This document shows positions 22,600 to 32,173 of a stretch of DNA of 64,000 nucleotides, piece after piece. A model generated the notes under the pieces. That model made no database searches and was not told the origin of the DNA. It worked only from the letters and a program-made list of their open reading frames with translations. The stretch comes from Selaginella moellendorffii. Taxonomy: Eukaryota; Streptophyta; Lycopodiopsida; Selaginellales; Selaginellaceae. The stretch spans positions 1,668,820 to 1,732,819 of the forward strand of contig NW_003314289.1 of assembly GCF_000143415.4 (NCBI RefSeq), read 5' to 3'. Each line of letters starts with the position of its first letter. Position 1 is the first letter of the stretch. A program made the translations under genes and the position numbers.

Positions 22600-23240
22600 A
22601 GTATTTTCATAGTGGCTCTCTTAAACATCATGTAGAGAGAGGATTGTGCCTCTATGAATTGATATTGTTAGGTTGTATTGCATTTGTTTTTGAGATTCAA
22701 TGTTTCTTTAGTTTTTAGATTTCATAATGGTTAGAGTTTTTGAGTTCTTGCACAATATCTAATTTGAATATCTTGGATTTTGAGTGGGGCTAAATTATCT
22801 TTAATTTTGATAATCAAAGTTATCTAGGCACTTTTTGAGTATTGTTTGATATCAAAGATTATCGTTCAGTTGACAAAGATTGTTAGAATAGGTCAGAAAA
22901 GATAATAGATTGTCAAAACAAATTATTAAAAAAGAGTGTGACAATTTTTGTCAATTGAATAAAAATGCTCTTTGATATTGAAAAATACTCAAAATATGGC
23001 CTAGATCATCTTAATCTTCAAAATCAAGGATAGTTTGGTACTAAAGAATTTGGAAAACTCTCATTGCCACTATGAAATCCAAAAATATTAGAACAAAGCC
23101 AAATATTAAATCTTAGAAACCTATGCAATGCCAAATCATTTAATAAGATCAATTTGTGAAGGCACAATCCTCTCTCTAGAGAAAGGATAATGATGTTTGA
23201 AAGGGCCATAATGAAACTAATATATCCCAAATAATCACTT
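22600..23240. repeat. Large inverted repeat (two head-to-head LTR-like segments)
   Basis: The left half (about 22605-22885) and the right half (about 22945-23225) are diverged reverse complements. Matching blocks include gagaggattgtgcct (left 22639; complement at about 23163), ggatttcatagtgg/gatttcataatgg, and ttttgagtatt...gatatcaaaga with ttgacaaa near the centre. Arms are about 280 bp and the centre is near 22915. It sits directly after the copia RNase H relic and before a second relic, which suggests two copia LTRs joined in opposite orientation. Confidence 0.6.
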
Positions 23241-23429
23241 CAACTATCATGTCCACCCCAAAAAATCACCATAACGGATCAATCATGGTAGTATCCAAGG
23301 TACATGAGAGTGATGATCTAGTCATCCAAACAAAAACAGAATGGTTAAAAAAAATATAAACCTAAGTACTTATATGAATTATAGTAATTTTCAAAAAGCA
23401 CTAATAGAGTCTCTTCTCATTATGTGAAC

Positions 23430-24540
23430 TGAATTCCAAAGGATTCAGTCTGTGGTTCAAAATTTTACTATTCATATGTTTCTTGCTATAGCTATTGAAT
23501 TTAATTACAACATTCATCAAATAAATGTATATACAACAATCAGAAGGATAAGAACATTTAGTATATAAGTCTCAATGCTCACTTTATGGACTAAAATTAG
23601 TAGCATGTGCTTGGTTTTATAAGATTTATTTATTTTTTTATGGAGAAAAGTTTCAAAACTAAATATTTAAATGTAAATTCAAATACTATTTTAAAGGGAC
23701 ACCATACTTTTTTGTGCTTATTGCTTTTTATATTAATGATATTATTTTTATGATGATAGCTTGAGTTTTTTTTTATCAATTTTAAGTCCCAGTTTAAGCA
23801 TAACTTTTGATATGGTCAATAGTGGCTCTATACATTATTGCTTAGATATTGAACTCATACATAACCTTGATCGAGGTATTTTCCTTTCATTTTGTTTTCT
23901 GAATTTCATTAAGGTTATCATATTTAATCTGACTCTATTGCACTACATTCTTCTATGAAACTTTCCTATATTTTGGAATGATGGATTGTATTGTAGTCAA
24001 ATTTTACATCTCCATTTTATTCACTTTACTATATTAGGGTTATTTGGCTTAGTTCTTCAATACTTTTAATCATGGCCTATACTCGTTTTGGAACTTGTTC
24101 AATGATATTAATAGCTTACATTGATTCAAATTGGGTTAGTGAAATTCATAACTCTTAGCTCCTATGTTTACATAAATTTTTGTGTTCTCTTGGGTTTTTA
24201 TATGTGAACATTATATAGCAATATTTGCTATAGAAGCAGAATATGTTATAGTTAGTATGGCCACTCAAGAAATCATATAACTTCATAAATTACTTATGAC
24301 TTCAAACATCCTTTATTACTCCCTAAATCTTTATATTGTGATAATCAATTTATTATTGTTTTGCCAAATATTTAAATTTTCACTCAACTTTTAAATATAT
24401 TAATACACATACTATTACTATATTCATTTTGAAGTATGAAAGAAGGATGCCATTATGGCATTAGTTACTACACAAGATATAATGGCTAGTCATTTTACAA
24501 AGTCTCTTTTGTTATTTTTATTTTTGATTTATATATGGTT
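23430..24540 (+). mobile_element. Ty1/copia remnant: reverse transcriptase to RNase H, second copy
   Basis: The plus strand reads copia pol with many stops: FLAIAIEFNYNIHQINVYTT (RT 'A..D...HQMDV.TA'), MVNSGSIHYCLDIELIHNLD at 23811-23880 (RT 'M.DLG...Y.LGIE'), AIEAEYVIVSMATQEII near 24230 (RNase H) and further text to 'SHFTKSL' near 24490. It resembles 21600-22350 but is an independent copy. Confidence 0.7.
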
Positions 24541-24739
24541 TTTTCTGGTATGATATTTTAAATTAGTTTTTAGTTATTAATTATGTGGGTTTGGCTACAA
24601 TGTTAGCCATCAGATTGGTTTCAATATTTTTTTTTATATCAACTAGGTTTTCAGGCTAATCAAATATACAGATTTTTATATTTCATTTCCATACACTCTA
24701 TATTATATTTTTAAAGAGAAAATATAAAGAAAATATAAA

Positions 24740-24960
24740 TTTGTGCTCATAAAAGGTGCTTGATAACTCCTTCAAAACAAAAAGCTATCAAGTGTAAATG
24801 GGTTTTAAGGTTCTTTTGATAAGTTTAAAGCTCGGTTAGCTGCAAAAGGATATTTGTAAGTTGTTAGTGTTGATTTTCAATATATATTATTTCCAACTAA
24901 AGATTAATCTGGACTTACAGATATAGACTAGATACTAACAAAAACCTGTTATTATCAATC
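24740..24960 (+). mobile_element. Ty1/copia remnant: N-terminal part of reverse transcriptase
   Basis: The plus strand reads AIKCKWVLRFF, then DKFKARLAAKGYL and VSVDFQYIL (copia 'KWVFK...DRYKARLVAKG..Q..G.DY'). Because this N-terminal RT segment lies downstream of an RNase H relic, it belongs to a third fragment or a rearranged element. Confidence 0.65.
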
Positions 24961-25234
24961 ACATCGGAAGAAAATAGGGTATAGCCAAAGGAAGTAATAT
25001 TCAATGGATCATTCATGCATTAGGTAGCAATCAAGAAGGAATAGGAACTTTTCCGAGAATAATCTCACTTGTATTGACTTGTCGGTCCTTGAGAAATCTT
25101 CTCGAAAGCTCTTGCAGTGGAACTGAATCTTCTTTTTGGTGGACTGAAAGCGTGTTCTTTCGTAATAAAGTCTTCCAAAGGTGAGCTACTCCTTTTGATT
25201 TCTACAGTGTTTCTTCATTGCAAAGCAAGTGGCT

Positions 25235-26300
25235 ATGGCGAGCGGATCCGAGACTACTCTTGCTAAGCTGCGTGATGGACGATCTCTTGCTTACATCGAG
25301 TATGGCATTGAAAGAAAACTGGCCACTCACAAAGTGATCGTCATCCATGGACTTGCGAGTTCTCGGCACCATCGTCTCCCTTGCTCAGAGGTTCTTTTCC
25401 TAAGTTTCCTATCAATCTCTCAGGGCTTTGTGTTTCTCTGTTTGTCCAGAAAGTTGTCAAGGAGCTCGGAGTTTGTTTGGTCGGATTCGACAGGGCTGGC
25501 TATGGAGAGAGTGATCCAAATCCACAGCGTTCGATCAGATCTGATGTCTCGGATATCGAAGAGCTAGCAGATCATCTGCAGCTTGGTGACAAGTTCTACA
25601 TTGTAGCCACTTCCATCGGCGGCTACTCTGCTTGGGGATGCCTCAAGTACATACCGCACAGGTTCTATCCTCTAGATTTTTCTCCGAGTCTTCTGAGAGT
25701 TTTTGTACTTTCCAGAATTGCTGGAGTCTCGATGATCGCTCCAGCAGTGAACTTCTGGTGGCCAGGCTTGCCACAAGATCTGTCAAAGCAAGCACTTAGC
25801 TCTCGAGTGCTTTTGGATAGCTTGATCTTGAATGCAGTCCATCATACTCCATGGCTTCTCAACTGGTGGAGCTTTCCATCCGGTCCTATGCATCTCGACG
25901 AGGTAGACATCAAAATCCTCACGGAATCTCCAATCATAAAGGTGAGAACTTTTGCTACAAAACATTCCAATCCATATGGCCATTTCGTTTTTCTTCTCAG
26001 GAGATAAGTTTGCAACCTACACAGCGATCTCATCGTCAATCTCTCAACAAAGACATGCTCCTCCAATTTGGAAAGTGGGAGTTTGATCCGCTCGAGCTCG
26101 AGGAGCCCGGAGATTTTCGCGTCTCGATCTGGCAAGGCGATCGAGACTATCCAGTCCCAGTGGAGCTGCAGCGATTCGTCCACCAAAAGCTTCCATGGAT
26201 CGACTATCACGAAATCGCGGGCGTCGGCCACTTGTTCGTGCTTGTTCCAGGCTATGGAGACGAGATCATCTCCAATCTCGTGCTCCCTCGCGAAAACTAA
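25235..26300 (+). CDS. Alpha/beta-hydrolase fold protein 1
   Basis: A predicted hydrolase of about 300 residues. The ATG at 25235 starts MASGSETTLAKLRDGRSLAY. Exon 1 ends in LPCSE near 25390; the intron ends at ccag and exon 2 continues KVVKELGVCLVGFDRAGYGE. Two more introns follow, one after YIPHR and one after ESPIIK with a gtgaga donor. Catalytic residues are visible: nucleophile in VATSIGGYSAWG (G/A-x-S-x-G-G), Asp in WQGDRDYPVP, and His in EIAGVGHLF. The oxyanion segment is VIHGLASSRHHR. The stop is at 26298-26300. There is no signal peptide. Such plant hydrolases are widespread and mostly uncharacterised; the substrate is unknown. A truncated copy lies at 17920-18430 and a diverged paralog follows at 26385. 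Confidence 0.8.
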
Positions 26301-26384
26301 ACGATTTAAAAATTTAAATTAACTTTCGCGCTCTAGTTTGAGTGTTCTTACTATTTCTCTAGGTCTAGAGTAGAGAGCTCGGCT

Positions 26385-27683
26385 ATGGCGGCAGATCTTC
26401 TCGCTTCAGTCGGAGGTATGTGCATTTCAATCCCATCCAGGAATCGCGATCCAGTAGCTTCTCAGGTCCCTGGCCGACAGTGGTGGCGCTAGCCGCTGGA
26501 ATTATCATACCCTGGATCTACTTGCTGCTCAAGCCGCCGCCGCCCAAGATCTGTGGAACGCGGCGCGGCCCTCCCATCACGGCTCCTCGAATCCGACTTC
26601 GCGATGGCCGATACATGGCTTACAAGGAGCAAGGAGTTCCAAAGGATCTGGCCAAGCACAAGGTGATCTTTGTGCATCCATTCTCGGGATCTCGGCACAG
26701 CTTGTTGCAAATCTCACAGGTACGCAAGCTACATTTTTGCTAGCGGGGAAGGCTCTTGAAATTCTTCGTGCTTCTTTGCTTTCTGGTGGCCATGAACGAA
26801 CATACGCAACTATCACAGGAAGTTTTGGAGGGACTAAGTGTGTATATGGTAGCTTTCGACAGGGCTGGCTATGGCGAGAGCGATCCATTCCCAGAGAGAA
26901 GCGTCAAGAGTGAAGCTCTGGATATCCAGGAGCTCGCGGACCAGCTCCAGCTCGGGCAGAAGTTCTACGTTGTTGGGCTTTCCATGGGAGGATATCCGTG
27001 CTGGGCTTGTCTCAAGCATATACCACACAGGTAAGTAGTTCTATCGCATCGATAGAGATCGATCTAAGTTCTTCCTTGTTTGGTTTTCTAGGCTGGCTGG
27101 AGTTGCTATGATGGCTCCAGTGGTGAATTACTGGTGGCCTGGTGCTAGCAAGGAGATCTCTGGCGAGGCCTTCTCCTCGCGGCCCCTGGGTGACAAGATA
27201 ACTCTCCGGATCGCTCACTACGCGCCATGGTTGATGCATACCTGGTCCAAGCAAACTTTTCTTCCATCGTTCCTGAATGGCATCGGCAAGGAGAAGTTCA
27301 TGAACAAGATGGACCTGGAGATCACAGCAGCCAGGAAGAACGCTGGAATTCCTGTAAGTTATTGGGATCACTTTGATTGACTTAGAACTTACTCTCGGTT
27401 TTTCTAGCATCAAGAGACCGCGATCCAGCAGGGAACATCCGAGTCACTGCACAGAGATCTCGCCGTGGGGTTTGGAAAATGGGATTTCTTCCTCGCAAAC
27501 GCCGGCGTTCCAGTTCACGTATTCCAAGGCGACGAAGACAATCTAGTTCCAGTGAGTATCCAGAGACACGTCGCGGAGAAACTTCCATGGATCAACTATC
27601 ACGAGCTCCCTGGCGTTGGACACTTGCTGGATTTCGTTCCAGGATTAAACGACAAGGTTCTTACAACACTTTTAGCTTCGTGA
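26385..27683 (+). CDS. Alpha/beta-hydrolase fold protein 2, with N-terminal membrane segment
   Basis: A tandem paralog of the preceding gene, starting 85 bp after its stop. Exon 1 gives MAADLLASVG; exon 2 adds a hydrophobic stretch (VVALAAGIIIPWIYLLL) followed by KPPPPKICGTRRGPP, so the protein is probably anchored with a cytosolic or lumenal catalytic domain. Later segments are VIFVHPFSGSRHS, VAFDRAGYGESDPFPE, the nucleophile elbow VGLSMGGYPCW, the Asp region VFQGDEDNLVPV and the His region LPGVGHLLDF. Introns fall after ISQ, IPHR and AGIP, matching those of paralog 1. The stop is at 27681-27683. About 350 residues in total. Substrate not predictable. Confidence 0.82.
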
Positions 27684-27728
27684 TCGTTTATAAGTTTCGT
27701 GTAAACAAAGACTATGAGGAACACTAGA

Positions 27729-28445
27729 CTATTCCGTCCAAGGCTTGCGCGGGGTGGAATCATCCTCCACTAAACAAAAGCTTGGATCCACCTTTCTCAT
27801 TTCTTTGAGGCCAAGCTCGTAGATCTCCCGGGAATTGGTCTTCGATTCAAGGTAGAGTTTCTCCATAGCTTCCACCAGCGTCAACTTTTTCCTCCAGCCG
27901 TTACAGTCTTCCATACACTTGAGAATTATCCCCAAGGCACGAACAAGGTTGTTCTTCCTCCTCATCTCATACACTTTCGCAACATCTGTGATCACCTCGT
28001 CCTCGTTGTAGATTCGCTCGTAAACTTTGAGCAAATTCCTTTCTTCTCCAATACGGGCGTTTGCCTTTGTATCATCCACCAGGATTGCCCTCTCCATACA
28101 AAGGCCCTCCACACGACCCTCGAGAATCTTAGCTTTGGGAGGAATATCCGTCACCACCCCGAGCTTGGACAAGGCATGTCCAAATCTCTCCCTGGCAATC
28201 GAATCAAGCCTGGAAACCAGCTCCATGCTTCTCTGTACGTGGCCCAAGCTATAGAAATGGATCCAAACACTGGGCATCTTGTCCAGAGCCACTAGAAACT
28301 CGAGAGCTCCATGAGCAAACTGGTAAGAAAGCTCCCCCATTACAAATGGCCCTCTTGGATAGAGTAGTGTTTCGTCGATGTCGACGAACACATCCACCCT
28401 CTTGGGTCGCCAAATCTTCCAGAGTATATCCATGTCAACCCGCAA
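27729..28445 (-). CDS. HAD-superfamily-like phosphatase/phosphotransferase domain protein
   Basis: A 238-codon intronless frame. Residues 17-25 read VDVFVDIDETLLY, a DxDxT motif I of the HAD superfamily (FCP/NIF-like). A later hydrophobic strand with acidic residues (AILVDDTKANAR, about 140-151) fits motif IV. Between them, WIHFYSLGHVQRS may hold motif II. The C-terminal 80 residues are charged and helical with no known domain. There are two possible starts (MRVDMDIL). It converges tail to tail with alpha/beta-hydrolase 2, with about 45 bp between the stops. The substrate is unknown. A short decayed copy of its middle region occurs at 31740-31850. Confidence 0.6.
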   Translation of the reverse strand: MRVDMDILWKIWRPKRVDVFVDIDETLLYPRGPFVMGELSYQFAHGALEFLVALDKMPSVWIHFYSLGHVQRSMELVSRLDSIARERFGHALSKLGVVTDIPPKAKILEGRVEGLCMERAILVDDTKANARIGEERNLLKVYERIYNEDEVITDVAKVYEMRRKNNLVRALGIILKCMEDCNGWRKKLTLVEAMEKLYLESKTNSREIYELGLKEMRKVDPSFCLVEDDSTPRKPWTE

Positions 28446-28544
28446 AGCCCTAACCCTAATTTTATAGCGTAGCGAAACCTAAATATAATTAAAGGTAAAA
28501 TTAAAAGGTAACCCACTCCACCTCATCATCCAGATCATCATGTC

Positions 28545-28567
28545 TATCTCTCTCTCTCTCTCTCTCT
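28545..28567. repeat. (TC)n microsatellite
   Basis: An uninterrupted run of about 11 TC units in the 5' region of the PPR gene, between the divergent HAD gene and the PPR frame. Confidence 0.9.
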
Positions 28568-28610
28568 GTGTCTCTGCCTCATGACAAGTGGATGATCGTA
28601 CCTCCGTTCC

Positions 28611-31349
28611 TTGATTCTGGCATCTCGCATTTTTTGGAATGATCTTCGCCTCTCGGGATCGCGGGATCCATACCACAGTTGCGTCCAGCTACTGCGGGAG
28701 AGCAGCAGCGCCAGAGCTTTGCTCGCCGGGAAGCGTGTGCACGAATTCATCCAGGAAAGAAGATGGAGCCACGATCGATTGCTGGGGAATCTCCTTGTCC
28801 AGATGTATGGAGCTTGCGGCTGCGTGGAGGAGGCCAAGGCTGTGTTCGAGGGGATTCACGGGAGGAACGTTTTCTCGTGGAATCTCATGCTTCTGGCATA
28901 TACCCAGAATGGGTATTTTCTGGGTGTAAGAAAAGCATTCGACCAGATGCCCAGCTGGGACGTTGTCTCTTGGAGCACTTTGGTGACGTTTTTCTGCCAA
29001 ACAGGTGACATTCATTCAGCAAAGAATGCATTCGATTGCACACCTCAGAAAGAACTTTTGTCGTGGAACACTTTACTTGCAGCAAATGCCCGAAATGGGC
29101 AAATACAAGACGTGCAAGAGATCTTTGTTCGAATGCCCGCACACAGCCTAGCTTCGTGGAACTCAATAATCACTCTTGTCTCGGACAGCGCGAACGCTAA
29201 ATATGCAAGCTATATATTTGCGGCAATGCCCAGTCGAGACGAAATTTCCTGGAATTCTATGCTTTCTGTATATACCCAAGCCGGGCATATAGACTCGGCA
29301 AAAGAGCTCTTTGATTTTTTCCCTGCATGGAACTTGAGGGCTTGGAACGCGATGATCACAGCTTACGCTCAGATTCCTGCTTGCTCCCATGATTCGAGAT
29401 TGATCTTTGAGAGCAGTCCGCAGCGAGACTCCGTGTCGTGGAACGGATTGATCCGAGCTCTTGCATACGATCACGTTGCTCGGCAGGCCGTGTTTGATGC
29501 AATGCCACAGCGAGACGTTGTTTCGTGGACCTCCATGGTCCAGGCGAGCTTGGATCAAGGCTTGTTTGATCCTGCTAGAGAGCTCTTTGATGCTATGCCT
29601 TCCAAGAATGTTGTGACTTGGACGATGGTAGTCACTGCGTTTGCGGAGGAGCTTCTGGATCGAGCGGAGTGGATCTTCTACCGGATGCCGCAGCACAACT
29701 TAGTGACTTGGAATGTGATGCTCGCGGGTTTCGCACAGAACGGGAAAGTTGACAATGCCAAACTCATGTTTGAGAGTCTTCCAGCGAGAGATACTGTTTC
29801 GTGGAACACGATGATGAGCTCGTACAATGCCACTGGTGGGTTTCTGGAGGAATCGAGGGACTTGTTTTTCCGGATTCCTCGCAGGGACGTCGTTTCCTGG
29901 AACTTGATCCTTGTCGCTCTCGTCCTAAATGATGATCTTCCTGGTTCAAGAACGGTGTTTGATTTGATGCCTCGAAGAGATGTCGTGAGCTGGAAGATCT
30001 TGATCCAGGCTTATGCTCAAGAGGGCGATATGGATCGAGCGAGAAGCTTGTTGGAGAGCGGGATTTATGCTCTTGGTTCATCCAGTGGACTGACTTGGTC
30101 TATCTTGCTTCGAGGATACAGCTCCAATGGCTTGAGTATTGAAGCATTCGAGCTCTTGAAGAGGATGGACTTGGAAGGTGTCAAGCTCGTTAGCAGTTCT
30201 TACACTGCTCTTCTTGACGCTTGCTCGGGCCCTGTGTTCTTGGAACTCGGCAAAAAAACTCACGCTAGAGTTTTGTTCTCGGGACTTGACAAAGATCTCT
30301 GCGTGGTGAGCTCGCTCATTGTGATGTACGGGAAGTGTGGAAGCTTGCATGACGCGATGACGACGTACAGCCGGCTTGATCGACCAGACGTGGTTTGCTC
30401 CAACTCGATGATCACAGCTTACATCCACAGTAATCGCATGGCAGAAGCTCGGGGCATCGTCGAGAGTATGGTTGATCCGAGCGTGGAGAGCTGGAACATA
30501 CTCCTCCACGGCTATGGCCAGAACGGAAATCTCGAAGAGGCAAAGCTTTTGTTTGACAAGCTTCCCGAGCGTGATGCTATGTCGTGGAGCTCGATCTTGT
30601 GTGCGTACGTAGCAGCCGGTCTTGGAGCCGAGGCTTTGATGATCTTCCGAGAGATGGACTTGGAAGGCTTCAGGCCTGGCACGAAATCCTTGGTCGCTGT
30701 TCTAGAGGCCTGTGGCTCTCTCCTGGGTGATCTTGCTCACTGCAAGATCGTCCACTCGAGCATAGCCGAGGCTGGATTGGATCGGCTCAAGGGCGTGGAG
30801 ACCTCGATCATCAGCATGTACTCGAGGTGTGGAAGCCTACGAGTTGCGAGAGAGATCTTTGACAAGCGCCCTCAAGAGCTTCGAGCTCGCTGGAGCTCGA
30901 TGATCGCCGGCTACGCTCAAAACGGCCATGCGCGCGAAGCTCTCGATCTATTCAAGCAAATGCTGCTCGACGGAGTGGAGCCAAACTCGATCACGCTCGT
31001 CTCGATCATCTCCGCGTGTAGCCACACCGGAGCCCTGGGAGATGGTCTCCGCTGCTTCGGAAGCTTGAGGCAAGACTTCAACATCGTTGCCTCGGATGAT
31101 ATCTACAAGTGCGTGGTGGACGTTCTGGGACGAGCCGGGATGCTGAGCGAGGCCGAGGAGTTCATCTCTGCGATGATGCCATTCGAAGCCGATAGCTGCA
31201 CTTGGATGAGCTTGCTGGGGAGCTGTAGAAGCCATGGCGATGTCAGGAGAGGCCAAAAGATCGCGGCTATGGAGTTTGAAGCTTGGTCGCCAACTTCTTC
31301 CACCTTTGTGCTTCTTTCCAACTTGTGCGTCGCTGGGAAAAGTTTATAG
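28611..31349 (+). CDS. Intronless pentatricopeptide repeat (PPR) protein, PLS type with truncated E domain
   Basis: An open frame of about 912 codons made of tandem PPR motifs of 31-35 residues. Typical units read RDVVSWxxM followed by G(x)3-4A(x)2F..MP, for example AMPQRDVVSWTSMVQASLDQ and VFDLMPRRDVVSWKILIQAY. The C-terminal part has longer P/L units and an E-like region (VVDVLGRAGMLSEAEEFISA, SCTWMSLLGSCRSHGDVRRG) that stops after FVLLSNLCVAGKSL; there is no DYW domain. Such proteins bind organellar RNA, often for C-to-U editing, which is extensive in Selaginella. Oddity: the frame has no ATG before about 28803, well inside the repeats. An ATG at 28639 is in another frame and an in-frame stop lies at 28593. 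Either an upstream spliced exon supplies the start or a 1-2 nt indel has broken it. Confidence 0.75.
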   Translation: MILASRIFWNDLRLSGSRDPYHSCVQLLRESSSARALLAGKRVHEFIQERRWSHDRLLGNLLVQMYGACGCVEEAKAVFEGIHGRNVFSWNLMLLAYTQNGYFLGVRKAFDQMPSWDVVSWSTLVTFFCQTGDIHSAKNAFDCTPQKELLSWNTLLAANARNGQIQDVQEIFVRMPAHSLASWNSIITLVSDSANAKYASYIFAAMPSRDEISWNSMLSVYTQAGHIDSAKELFDFFPAWNLRAWNAMITAYAQIPACSHDSRLIFESSPQRDSVSWNGLIRALAYDHVARQAVFDAMPQRDVVSWTSMVQASLDQGLFDPARELFDAMPSKNVVTWTMVVTAFAEELLDRAEWIFYRMPQHNLVTWNVMLAGFAQNGKVDNAKLMFESLPARDTVSWNTMMSSYNATGGFLEESRDLFFRIPRRDVVSWNLILVALVLNDDLPGSRTVFDLMPRRDVVSWKILIQAYAQEGDMDRARSLLESGIYALGSSSGLTWSILLRGYSSNGLSIEAFELLKRMDLEGVKLVSSSYTALLDACSGPVFLELGKKTHARVLFSGLDKDLCVVSSLIVMYGKCGSLHDAMTTYSRLDRPDVVCSNSMITAYIHSNRMAEARGIVESMVDPSVESWNILLHGYGQNGNLEEAKLLFDKLPERDAMSWSSILCAYVAAGLGAEALMIFREMDLEGFRPGTKSLVAVLEACGSLLGDLAHCKIVHSSIAEAGLDRLKGVETSIISMYSRCGSLRVAREIFDKRPQELRARWSSMIAGYAQNGHAREALDLFKQMLLDGVEPNSITLVSIISACSHTGALGDGLRCFGSLRQDFNIVASDDIYKCVVDVLGRAGMLSEAEEFISAMMPFEADSCTWMSLLGSCRSHGDVRRGQKIAAMEFEAWSPTSSTFVLLSNLCVAGKSL

Positions 31350-31399
31350 TTTGCTGGAGTTTCCAATTGGAAAGGTAGAACCACTGACATCTATTATGA

Positions 31400-31690
31400 C
31401 GGAAATAACGCTCCATGAAGAACGTTCTAAAAATCTCCACCACTTGGTTTGGTGAAGACCACGGGAGAGAGAGCTATTATGTTGTCGATTTAGCTGGATA
31501 CCAAAAGCAATAGCAAGCCTCACCATTTTATTTGAAAATGAGAAGAGAAAACTTGTTGATCTCAGCTACAAGCTTTTTACTGACTAGCAAAGAGTCATCA
31601 ACATATAGACATAGAATCATCTCCCACTTTCTCATAAACTTTATTCAAGCTTGTTTTAATCCATTCTTCCAGGCTCCTTGCCTAAAACTT
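31400..31690 (-). mobile_element. Ty1/copia reverse transcriptase remnant
   Basis: The minus strand, from about 31625 down, reads ILCLYVDDSLLVSKKLVAEI (RT catalytic YVDD), then LLIFK and, after a stop, a shifted frame like 'GEARYCLG', and near 31450 SSLSRGLHQTKWW ('LSQTKY'). The start region near 31690-31630 fits 'KQA...WYEK'. Stops interrupt it. Confidence 0.65.
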
Positions 31691-31739
31691 GATAGCCCTT
31701 AGACTCTATCTAGAGTTTTTCCTCAAGATCTACAGCTGT

Positions 31740-31850
31740 TTTATATATTGCTCCACTTGGTTGAATAAATTCATATTTCACCTCGTCCTCATTGTCATAA
31801 ACTTTGAAAAGATTCCTCTCTTCTCCCACAAAATTTCATCCACTAGGGTT
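31740..31850 (-). pseudogene. Short decayed copy of the HAD-like gene
   Basis: The plus-strand string cctcgtcctcattgt...aaactttgaaaagattcct, followed by cttctcc, matches 27996-28050 of the HAD-like gene (cctcgtcctcgttgt...aaactttgagcaaattcct, cttctcc), with a ~9 bp deletion. Only about 100 bp can be followed. Confidence 0.5.
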
Positions 31851-32173
31851 ACGAGTCACCAATGTAAGAAAGTTCAAAAGATGTGTTAACCTAATCCTAG
31901 CAAAGCCAAACCTATATTAAAAGGTGACGATATTTGTGTGAAGCTTCAAACAATGACACGCGGTAAATTCTCATTCACTCTTTTAATTTTATCTTTGACC
32001 CCGTCCTTTTTCTTTTGAGAGGCAGGCTTTCGCGAGCTCAGTCACGGATCCCTTGGCGACGATTCAGCTGGGCCGAAAAGCTTCTCTAGTCCCGGGCAAG
32101 CACAGCGCGATAGGTGTGCTCGATCAATCGCTCGCTCCATCGCTCAATCGCGCGCTCTCCGTGCGATTGATTG

